Source: Ornithomonoglobus_A sp034090805 (GTDB taxonomy: Bacteria > Bacillota > Clostridia > UBA1381). Taken from it: a stretch of 59,635 nt of DNA. Every line of letters begins with the position of its first letter. Position 1 is the stretch's first letter. Below the pieces are notes generated by a model that was not told the origin of the DNA, made no database searches, and saw nothing but the letters and a program-made list of their open reading frames with translations. Positions 27,201 to 33,910 of the stretch are shown here, piece after piece. Both the position numbers and the translations under genes were made by a program. The stretch covers positions 1 to 59,635 of the forward strand of contig JAXDRV010000040.1 in the NCBI GenBank assembly GCA_034090805.1, read 5' to 3'.

Positions 27201-28711
27201 ATATTCTCATAGTTGTCAAAGTTTTCATCAATCAGCTTGTCAAACAATACAATGCTGTATTCGTCCAAAACATTACCCGTAGAATCTTCTACACATTCCA
27301 GCACCATCCCCGGCTCAATGCTGCTTTCCTCACCGACGATTTCACCCGATTCATTCCTCAAAACCATGCTATTGCCGTCTTCAACCTCTATATTACTCAA
27401 AAACGTCTTTGACGTTGTGTATCTGTATGTTTTAATCTGTTTTGCCGACGGCAATATCTGATATTTATCACTTTCAAACGGCTGCGGAGAATACGAATAA
27501 TCCGTAACCATAACATTATCGAGGTAAATGTTATCATAACCGCTTGTTTTACCCTGGTCAAATTTCACCTGCGCACGCACAAATCCTTTTTCCTGCCCCG
27601 TCATTACAGATACGGGCATTCCGTTAATAAATAATTCAATAGATTTTTCCCCATTGTATCGGAAAACAAAATGATACCACGTTTTCGGAAGTATTTTCAC
27701 TCCGTAAAAATCAATTTCTCCGTTACTCGCAGCAGCGGACAGATTCGACGCCCAACTTGTACCTGTGTTATATGTAGTGACAAGCTTGCCATTTCCTGTT
27801 ATTGTTTCAAAAAACAAATCAAAGGCAACCTCCGTTTTTCCCGGTGCACCGACACGTAATGATTGATAGAATATATTCAGTTGTCCGTTTGATGATGAAG
27901 ATGATGTCATTTTCCAGCTTTTGCCGCTGTCGCCGCAATAATACTTGTCTGAAATCTCTTTCACCGCTCCCCAGCCGATCCTGCCGTCAACACTCCCGTC
28001 ATCAAAGTTTTCATAATAATGACCGAGCGATGCAATTCCCTTGGATTCGCTTGAATACGTTGTAAGCTTGAAATTATCAAGATATACATCCGCATTTGAC
28101 GGAACCTGCACTCTTGCATCTACTAACCCGTTTGAAACATCGTGCTCTGACTGAAATGCACTATGATTGCAGCATACAAATTCATCGTTTACATAGAGAT
28201 ATTCAATTCCCTTTACCGAATCAACCACCACTCTGTAGTTATTCCATTTCCCCGTTTCAATGGTTTTTTGTGGGCTTGCATTTGATATATACGCTTTAAG
28301 GTTTGACACCGTAACCGTCTGCGTAAAAACAAGAGTGGCATCATGCGAATACATACGCAAATCCGTTCCGTTTTCGGAATTTGTAATATAGGCATCGAAC
28401 GAATAATCAATTAACGGTGCGGAAAAATTATCAAAGTATACAAAATTCGTATCAGAACTATGATTCTTTTTCAGAACCGTTTTACCGCTGAAGGTTGTAG
28501 AATCGATCTCACCGTCAGCAATATAAATATTCCATGAATTTGCCAGCTGCTTTTTTTTATATCCGTTTGAGCTTGGCGAAAACACTCCCGTTTCAAATGT
28601 TTCTGTATACGTTACCACACCGGTTTTTGCTGCGGTGGCAGGAACAGCCATTGAAATCATGGACATAATCATACTTATCGTACAAATTATACTAAAACAT
28701 CTTTTTCGCAT
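24224..28711 (-). CDS. secreted bifunctional carbohydrate esterase: LamG-like repeats, NodB deacetylase and SGNH esterase
   Basis: 1495 residues. Order: signal peptide (1-27); three LamG-like sandwiches (about 35-215, 230-410, 490-715) with short beta linkers; the recurrent Ig-like F-x-W module (about 800-905, YVKSFVWSDECVPM). A polysaccharide-deacetylase (NodB/CE4-like) domain follows (about 915-1130) with TFSFDD, metal-binding HSYSHPH and WPYHMPSE. A C-terminal SGNH hydrolase (about 1180-1495) has GDSLTYG, TGTNGG and DLGHLN blocks. It would remove acyl groups, N- or O-linked, from an acetylated polysaccharide outside the cell. It has its own AraC-type promoter. The pairing of two unrelated deacetylase folds on one chain is uncommon. 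Confidence 0.85.
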   Translation of the reverse strand: MRKRCFSIICTISMIMSMISMAVPATAAKTGVVTYTETFETGVFSPSSNGYKKKQLANSWNIYIADGEIDSTTFSGKTVLKKNHSSDTNFVYFDNFSAPLIDYSFDAYITNSENGTDLRMYSHDATLVFTQTVTVSNLKAYISNASPQKTIETGKWNNYRVVVDSVKGIEYLYVNDEFVCCNHSAFQSEHDVSNGLVDARVQVPSNADVYLDNFKLTTYSSESKGIASLGHYYENFDDGSVDGRIGWGAVKEISDKYYCGDSGKSWKMTSSSSSNGQLNIFYQSLRVGAPGKTEVAFDLFFETITGNGKLVTTYNTGTSWASNLSAAASNGEIDFYGVKILPKTWYHFVFRYNGEKSIELFINGMPVSVMTGQEKGFVRAQVKFDQGKTSGYDNIYLDNVMVTDYSYSPQPFESDKYQILPSAKQIKTYRYTTSKTFLSNIEVEDGNSMVLRNESGEIVGEESSIEPGMVLECVEDSTGNVLDEYSIVLFDKLIDENFDNYENIKMYYGGQTSVGSWSMGMPPMLDGYGDGKYAYFEITDNPKGDGKALRSYSNGKYNSGVQYQINCIYSKTVDPTVIGSKFVLRVSDYIKDTNTNIHQLARWNKKSTSSDSGLIKMLTCDDGYLSVIGETAGKCALGEWNDIFMFGDTDTGQVVVYLNGMQVYNKINSHVSDIKEFTQFRAAHQIFKENNISDAYVDNFEVYGVGELTEELISSVELGLSSEKYTVISKNINGFYGDTALEVKNNVTYPQGAVVEVYNSDGTKAADNTEVKSGMYLRLTGKDGRAYVDYFFDAARYKVESSEIMVNGLPNIDKFGVGKVGANVVIENYLSENIPVNVMIAQYSNSGILCGLNSEKKLLSKGSNTVIAELDADKSNGTYVKSFVWSDECVPMCESKTKEGYGTEMESVSFTYPGYVYKAVTFSFDDLNPNDVTVMDIFSKYGVKATFNLVTNRFSNSDSPYSPDQVRSQYEGFDTISHSYSHPHMYLTEKQVIDGTEVEPMTYDEVIYEIDRGQQDMLLLNGKDAIGFVWPYHMPSERADFDEIMNHIKNDTSIKYARPIKTTGKFTYPSDWYNWEPTCHHDQLPNYLERFNSTEPNGEMLLLSVWGHANEFNSAYKPTETKVRFDELEELCKILAEHDEIWKATNTEIYLYKTAVDNAVVDYNAGTVTNNSDVAIYAVVNGNKVEIPPQSVYSINPTTVACWGDSLTYGEGTSNPSVESYPAVLEELTGLNVENMGVGGETSTTIAARCGGVNMLIDEAVTIPEDRTPVSITFSAYNKDGSYAGHIAPRNTNLGGWTPCVISGVKGKLNIEIQDTWPRTVKSASFVRDENGSSTSVQKGTRIYPSSLNTMANADINIYFTGTNGGWDSENTLPNEDKADSLVEITDKMIAAAKNQDKYIVIGLIRGGKTDTEKTDLALQKAYGEHYLNVKEYLASEKALADAGITPTDVDLQYISAGKIPVSLLHTDLGHLNSKGYRLMAEKVYEKMKELGYCN

Positions 28712-28743
28712 TTTTACAACACCCTTTCTTTTTTTTGATTTTG

Positions 28744-28798
28744 CCGCTGTCGTATAACTTTACCCACCGGTGTAAATTTATTATTTCCGACCTTGCTC
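28744..28798 (-). promoter_or_regulatory. conserved 5' leader block of the 24224-28711 gene
   Basis: Shares two blocks, GGTCGGAAATAATAAATT followed by ACAC and then TTATACG-C-GCGG, with the leader at 23959-24012. Position relative to promoter and start codon is also kept. Confidence 0.4.
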
Positions 28799-28860
28799 AC
28801 ACTCAGCATAAAGATAAATATTATAAACAACGAAATAAAATTATTTTGGAAGTTATCTTG

Positions 28861-28927
28861 ATTATATATTTATTTTAATTTTCTGTATATATTTTTTTAG
28901 GCATAATACTTATGCTTTCAGACATTT
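28861..28927 (-). promoter_or_regulatory. AraC-type operator and promoter of the 24224-28711 gene
   Basis: On the minus strand: half-sites TGTCTGAAA and TGCCTAAAA 21 bp apart (28899 and 28920 on the plus strand), then TATACA (28884-28889), 17 bases, and TATAAT (28861-28866). The leader is about 143 bases. Third instance of the shared architecture. Confidence 0.78.
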
Positions 28928-28942
28928 TGGAACACATTAAAA

Positions 28943-28978
28943 TCGGGTGCATCAAAATTTATGTTTTGATGCACCCGA
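28943..28978 (-). terminator. strong terminator of operon 2
   Basis: A perfect 15-bp stem (TCGGGTGCATCAAAA, 28943-28957, with its complement at 28964-28978) and a 6-base loop, followed on the minus strand by TTTTAAT. It lies about 130 bases after the last recognised gene of operon 2 and just upstream of the promoter of the next unit, so it insulates the two. Confidence 0.8.
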
Positions 28979-29041
28979 ACATTTATCCTCATATACCAAA
29001 TCACCGACGGAAGTATCAAGGACGTCATCATGATTGTTTTT

Positions 29042-29089
29042 TTACTTTATTGTATCAAAGAACCTGGCTATTTCGCTCATCACTGCCAT
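29042..29089 (-). CDS. possible 15-residue small peptide after operon 2 (speculative)
   Basis: A short frame MAVMSEIARFFDTIK starts at 29089. The AGGAGG site (29102-29107) overlaps the stop codon of the preceding hydrolase gene and lies 12 bases before the ATG, a little far. The peptide is amphipathic and followed by about 65 unexplained bases and then the terminator. It could be a real small protein, the stub of a decayed gene, or chance. Confidence 0.25.
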   Translation of the reverse strand: MAVMSEIARFFDTIK

Positions 29090-29105
29090 CTGTCTGTTTA
29101 TCCTC

Positions 29106-29834
29106 CTATATTTTAATAAAATATCCGTCGCTTGCGATACAATAATCATGTATCATAGAGTCTCTGCTTCGGTTTAAAAGCTCGATTTTATCATCTCTGA
29201 CATGATTAAAAACAATTTTTTTTATCTTTGATTTATTCAATCTCGGAATTGCTTTTTCGATGCTGAAGTGCGTTAATTCGCATACCGCCAGATCAAAATC
29301 CTTTATTTCGGCTATATTGGGGAAATCCTGAAAGTCATCCGATAAATCTCCGGTAAACAGTAAAGATTTTTCGCCCGCGGTAATGTTAAAAGCAAATGAC
29401 GGAAGATTGACATTTTTTAAATGCTCGGTCTTAATCGCCTCAACCTTTATTATCCCGTCATCATAAAACTCACCCTCATCAAAAATGTGCAGCTTTATTT
29501 TATTGTTGGACATCTCCGGTCTGTCTGAAACAATGGGTTTAAGTCCGTTGTACAAAACGTTATCCGGCAAATAAAACTGTGTACCGCAATCCTTGAAAAA
29601 CCACTTTTCCATAGTAATAAACTGCGGCATTCCGTCACAGTGGTCAAGGTGCGAATGCGTTATAAACACCGCCCTTACCTTTTCATACGGTATATCGTTA
29701 TTTACCATTATATCGGCAAGCGGTGCTCCGGCATCGATAAAATAGATATTATCATTTATTTCAATCATGGTGCAGGAGCAATGACGCCCTTTTTCCGGCA
29801 GACCGTGACTCGTACCCCAAAATGTTATTTTCAT
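29106..29834 (-). CDS. metallo-beta-lactamase-fold hydrolase (RNase Z-like subgroup)
   Basis: 242 residues, no signal peptide. Metal-binding motifs are complete: THSHLDHCDG (about 59-68), a TGD aspartate near 157 and a late FNHVRDD histidine near 210. The GTSHGLPEKGRHCSC start is characteristic of a subgroup found in carbohydrate loci rather than of true tRNA 3'-processing RNase Z, whose exosite is missing. The substrate could be a phosphodiester or an ester/lactone product of glycan breakdown. It follows the GH78 gene by 32 bases and is the last clear gene of operon 2. Fold certain, function open. Confidence 0.8.
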   Translation of the reverse strand: MKITFWGTSHGLPEKGRHCSCTMIEINDNIYFIDAGAPLADIMVNNDIPYEKVRAVFITHSHLDHCDGMPQFITMEKWFFKDCGTQFYLPDNVLYNGLKPIVSDRPEMSNNKIKLHIFDEGEFYDDGIIKVEAIKTEHLKNVNLPSFAFNITAGEKSLLFTGDLSDDFQDFPNIAEIKDFDLAVCELTHFSIEKAIPRLNKSKIKKIVFNHVRDDKIELLNRSRDSMIHDYCIASDGYFIKI

Positions 29835-29866
29835 AAATTCACCTCTTTCCTGAATGACGTTTCAGC

Positions 29867-32017
29867 TTAAACCGTAAACGTATAACTTCCCTTTTGGCAA
29901 TACTGTTCCTTTCCGTTTATAATAACGGGACAATCGACGGGAATTTCAATGTTGATTACCGCCTTATCACCCTCATATCTCCAGCTTGAAACGACTCTGC
30001 CAAATCTTGATTCAAACTCAGCCGTAAGACTTTCCAACGCCTTGCTCGGATGCGGATTTATTACAATACCATTTTCATTTATTTTTATGCCCGCCGCAAC
30101 TGAATATACCCATTCGGCAATCGCACCGTACGCATAATGGTTAAAGGAATTCATATCCTCGCTCCAAAATGTTCCGTCCTCCTTGATACCGTCCCAATGC
30201 TCCCAAATTGTAGTCGCACCGTTCTTGACGGAATAAAGCCATGACGGGTATTTATCCTGCAAAAGGAGCTTATATGCAGTGTCAATCTGTCCGTTTTCAC
30301 TCAACGCAAACATAAGGTGAGGCGTTCCGGCAAACCCTGTTGTCAGGCAATCGCCGTTTTGGTGAATCATCTCGGCAAGACGCTTTGCATACTCCTCTTT
30401 TCTGTCTGTGATGTTAAATCTGAGTACAAGCGCATATTCTGTCTGTGTTTTACATTCGGTAAAACGGTTTATAAATGCCTTTCTGCTTCTATCATATTTA
30501 TGTTCAAAAAATTCACAATCCGAAGATTTGATTGCCTTTGCAGCTTTTTTCATCAATGACAATGTATGAATATAATATGCACTTGCGATCAAATCCTTGT
30601 CGCTCAATCCCATATAAGAGCCTTCCGGCGCATCAATGCCCAACCAATCGCCAAAAGACTCGTACCCTGTCCACAAATCCTCATCATCGGTTACGCTGTC
30701 AACGTATGAAATCCATTTCTTCATCATCGGATAATGTTTCTTTAACAGAGCTTTATCTCCGTATGTTTCGTATATAACCCACGGACAGATAACCGCCGCA
30801 TCACCCCACACAGGCGATGTATTATGCCCGTTTATCGAATCGCAGTATACATCGGGTATGATTTTAGGAATAAGTCCGTCATTTCGCTGTTCCGACTGCA
30901 TATCTTCAAGCCATTTTGCAAAGAATTTTTTTACATCATACTGATAAGTTGCGGTTTTAATGAACACCTGTGCATCTCCTGTCCATCCCAGCCGCTCGTC
31001 ACGCTGAGGGCAATCGGTAGGGACATCAAGAAAGTTCCCTCTTTGTCCCCACTCAATATTTCTGAAAAGCTTATCCACATATTTATTATCCGTTTTAAGA
31101 GTACCTGTCTTTTTTATGTCGGAACAAACCACAATGGCAGTGAACGCATCTTTAGACGTATTATCGGGTGCTGAATCAATTCGTATATACCTAAAGCCGT
31201 AAAAAGTTGTATGCGGCTTGTAGGATTGCTCTCCGTCCTTGCATATATACTTATAAATACACTTTGCACTTCGGTAATTTTTGTTATAAAAATTACCGTC
31301 ATTGTCCATCACCTCGGCAAACGACAGCGAAACCTCATCTCCTTTATTTGCCCGACCCGAAAACTCCACGTACCCCGTAATTTCCTGCCCGAAATCAATT
31401 ACACGTTCTCCCTTTGGGGTAATAAATTCATCGACAGGCTTGAGATGCTCATGCTCGCAGATAATTTCTCCCTCCTGCGGAATAAGCACTGCTTTATTAG
31501 CAACAATTTTTTCCGCCTCGCAGCTTATGCCTTCGAAATTTGCATCATAAATTTCGCCGTCGTATATATCGGAGTGAAGAATTTTACTTTGCTTTACTCC
31601 CCATGATGAATTAGAATAGATATTCTTTTTCTTGCCGTTTAAAAGCAATTCAATATCTGCAATCACGCACGGTGACGGCACATACGTCCTTTTATTCTTC
31701 CCCATTTTTATACAACTCAAATACCATCCGCTGCCTACTGTAATCTCTATAAGATTTTCCCCCTTTTGGAGATATGTAATCAGATCATAAGACTGGTATT
31801 GAAGGCGTTTTTCATAGTTTGTCCATCCCGGAGCAAGAACATAGTTGCTTACTCTCGTGCCGTTTACGTACAATTCATATACTCCCGTTGCCGTAACTGA
31901 AACAACAGCCTTTTCGACCTCTCCGTCAATCATTATCGTTTTAAAGAAGGTAGGACATACTCCGTTAAAATCTTCCTTTGATTTTATCCATTGCGCTTTA
32001 TTTATCACCGTATACAC
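29867..32017 (-). CDS. GH78 alpha-L-rhamnosidase
   Basis: 716 residues, no signal peptide, so cytoplasmic. It starts with GTG at 32017 behind AAAGGAAAAG. N-terminal beta-sandwich domains (about 1-300; VYELYVNGTRVSNYVLAPGW and DFGQEITGYVEF are GH78-typical) precede the (alpha/alpha)6 catalytic barrel. The barrel holds the signature DCPQRDERLGWTGD with the general-acid glutamate and partner aspartate, and a downstream WEHWDG. A C-terminal beta domain closes the protein (NPHPSKALESLTAEFESRFG). It would remove terminal L-rhamnose from oligosaccharides imported by the adjacent permeases. Length is short for GH78, which often exceeds 850, but all core parts are present. Confidence 0.92.
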   Translation of the reverse strand: MYTVINKAQWIKSKEDFNGVCPTFFKTIMIDGEVEKAVVSVTATGVYELYVNGTRVSNYVLAPGWTNYEKRLQYQSYDLITYLQKGENLIEITVGSGWYLSCIKMGKNKRTYVPSPCVIADIELLLNGKKKNIYSNSSWGVKQSKILHSDIYDGEIYDANFEGISCEAEKIVANKAVLIPQEGEIICEHEHLKPVDEFITPKGERVIDFGQEITGYVEFSGRANKGDEVSLSFAEVMDNDGNFYNKNYRSAKCIYKYICKDGEQSYKPHTTFYGFRYIRIDSAPDNTSKDAFTAIVVCSDIKKTGTLKTDNKYVDKLFRNIEWGQRGNFLDVPTDCPQRDERLGWTGDAQVFIKTATYQYDVKKFFAKWLEDMQSEQRNDGLIPKIIPDVYCDSINGHNTSPVWGDAAVICPWVIYETYGDKALLKKHYPMMKKWISYVDSVTDDEDLWTGYESFGDWLGIDAPEGSYMGLSDKDLIASAYYIHTLSLMKKAAKAIKSSDCEFFEHKYDRSRKAFINRFTECKTQTEYALVLRFNITDRKEEYAKRLAEMIHQNGDCLTTGFAGTPHLMFALSENGQIDTAYKLLLQDKYPSWLYSVKNGATTIWEHWDGIKEDGTFWSEDMNSFNHYAYGAIAEWVYSVAAGIKINENGIVINPHPSKALESLTAEFESRFGRVVSSWRYEGDKAVINIEIPVDCPVIINGKEQYCQKGSYTFTV

Positions 32018-32045
32018 CTTTTCCTTTTTCTGAAATATTATATAT

Positions 32046-32951
32046 TCAACCCTTGATTCCGCTCATATTCAAACCGCCCATTATATGCTTTGAGAATATA
32101 AAATATATAATAATCATCGGAACAACCGAAAGTATTATAAGAAGCATATATTCGTTTTTCGGAAGTCCTCCTATCGAAAATTTGTAAAGCATAACCGAAA
32201 CAGGTTCTTTTTCCGTATTTCCCAATATCAGATACGACCACAAGAAGTTAGCCCATGTTCCGGTCACGCTGAATATTGTTACAACCATTATAATAGGCTT
32301 TGAAAGCGGTAATATAATTTTGCTGAAAATCCCTAAATTCGTACATCCGTCAATTTTTGCCGCTTCAAGATATGACGTGGGTATTCCGTTAAAAAAGTTT
32401 CTGAAAAGAAGTATATTAAACGCATTTGCACCCGCCATCAGCCAAATGGGAAGATAACTGCCTGATAAGCTTATATGTATCCCCGGAACATCCATAAAAG
32501 TAATGTAAAGCGGCACCATGCTTACACTCGGTAAAAGCATAGTCCAAAATACGGCTGTTTCTATCAGTTTAGAACCTAACGGTCTGATTTTGGATAATAC
32601 ATATCCCGATAAACCGTTTATTATAATATCACACGCCAAGCAGCCTATAATAAGCATAATCGAATTACCGAAATACTTAAAAACATTTACCTTTTTCAAA
32701 ATTGCCGGCACCAATCCCAAATCAATACTCTCAGGGAAGAAAGTCGGCGGAACAGCATACATCTCTTGAGCCGACTTAAAGCCCGATAATGCCACCCATA
32801 CAGTCGGAAGCAGACATATAAGGCTTATTAAAAACATAAACGCAAAAATAAACCAGTATAAAAGCTTAAACTGCGGTTTTCTTAAGTCCGAAAAATTCAA
32901 AAGACCGTTTGTTTTTTCATTAAAGCCCTTTAGCTTTGCTTTTTTTAACAT
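32046..32951 (-). CDS. ABC transporter permease, MalG/CUT1 type
   Basis: 301 residues with about six membrane segments and the EAA loop YLEAAKIDGCTNLGIFSKIILPLSKP. The first about 30 residues are a soluble extension. It is the second channel half of the operon 2 importer, 12 bases after its partner. Unlike operon 1, the matching binding protein is not adjacent but at the head of the operon, 16 kb upstream. Confidence 0.92.
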   Translation of the reverse strand: MLKKAKLKGFNEKTNGLLNFSDLRKPQFKLLYWFIFAFMFLISLICLLPTVWVALSGFKSAQEMYAVPPTFFPESIDLGLVPAILKKVNVFKYFGNSIMLIIGCLACDIIINGLSGYVLSKIRPLGSKLIETAVFWTMLLPSVSMVPLYITFMDVPGIHISLSGSYLPIWLMAGANAFNILLFRNFFNGIPTSYLEAAKIDGCTNLGIFSKIILPLSKPIIMVVTIFSVTGTWANFLWSYLILGNTEKEPVSVMLYKFSIGGLPKNEYMLLIILSVVPMIIIYFIFSKHIMGGLNMSGIKG

Positions 32952-32963
32952 CGGTTATCCCTC

Positions 32964-33878
32964 CTATTCTTCCATGCGTTTATCCAGTGCAAAATATACG
33001 AATGTCAACACCAGTAAAAGCGCAAACGTAATTACACCCAATGCCATGGATTTATTGTATTGACTGTATTTGAATGCATAAAAATAGTTAGTTAATCCCA
33101 GTGACATTGACGCTCCGTTCGGTCCGCCGTCCGTCATTGCCAGCGGCTGCTCCGTAACATTGAATACGCTTATAATTTGCCTTATTCCGTTAAGAAGCAA
33201 TATACCTCTCATATGCGGCAGCAGCACATGAACAATTCTGCTGAAAAAACCTGCGCCGTCAAGTCTTGCAGCCTCATAAAGCTCTTGATTGATACTCTGC
33301 AGTGATGCCAAATAGATAATCAATGTAGAGCCGAATGCGTTCCATGACATGGATATAACAATAAGCGGTATCGTAAGAGTTTTTGTTCCAAGCCAATCTA
33401 TCGGGCTCAATCCCATTGAATATCTAAGCATATTTAAAAGTCCGCCCTCTCCGTTCATATACACCATTTTCCAAATCATTGACGTTGCAATACTCGGAAT
33501 AATAACCGGCAGATATGTGGTGAGCTTAAAATATCTTTGACCGTGTATCAACTCATTCATTAAAACCGCACATACAAACGGCAGAGGAAAACCTATCAAA
33601 AATGACCAGCCTACGTATGCAATGGTGTTTTTCAGTGTTGCCGTAAAGTTCGTATCCGATAAGACCTGTCTGAAATTATCGAGTCCGACAAACTCCGTCG
33701 GTGTAAAGCCCTGTAAGCTAAAGAATGAGTAGCTTATTCCTATCAATATAGGCCGCCATACAATCATTACAAACAAGAAAATTGACGGAAATATCAATCC
33801 CCAGCCCGATGCATTTTTAGCAAGAACGGTTAATGAGTTTTTCTTTTGTTTTTCTGTTTTTCTTGTAATTTTGCGCAT
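32964..33878 (-). CDS. ABC transporter permease, MalF/CUT1 type
   Basis: 304 residues. IFPSIFLFVMIVWRPILIGI is the first membrane segment, FVGLDNFRQVL the usual periplasmic-side motif, and LYEAARLDGAGFFSRIVHVLLP the EAA loop for the ATPase. It pairs with the MalG-type permease downstream and follows the 902-residue SLH gene by 32 bases. No ATPase gene is present in the window. Confidence 0.92.
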   Translation of the reverse strand: MRKITRKTEKQKKNSLTVLAKNASGWGLIFPSIFLFVMIVWRPILIGISYSFFSLQGFTPTEFVGLDNFRQVLSDTNFTATLKNTIAYVGWSFLIGFPLPFVCAVLMNELIHGQRYFKLTTYLPVIIPSIATSMIWKMVYMNGEGGLLNMLRYSMGLSPIDWLGTKTLTIPLIVISMSWNAFGSTLIIYLASLQSINQELYEAARLDGAGFFSRIVHVLLPHMRGILLLNGIRQIISVFNVTEQPLAMTDGGPNGASMSLGLTNYFYAFKYSQYNKSMALGVITFALLLVLTFVYFALDKRMEE

Positions 33879-33910
33879 GATGTTCTCCTTTCAGCATTTT
33901 TATGAGCAAT

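Noticed and set aside
28979..29041. Short frame reading through the operon 2 terminator on the minus strand
   Set aside because: It runs through the terminator stem and into the next promoter, with no ribosome binding site.
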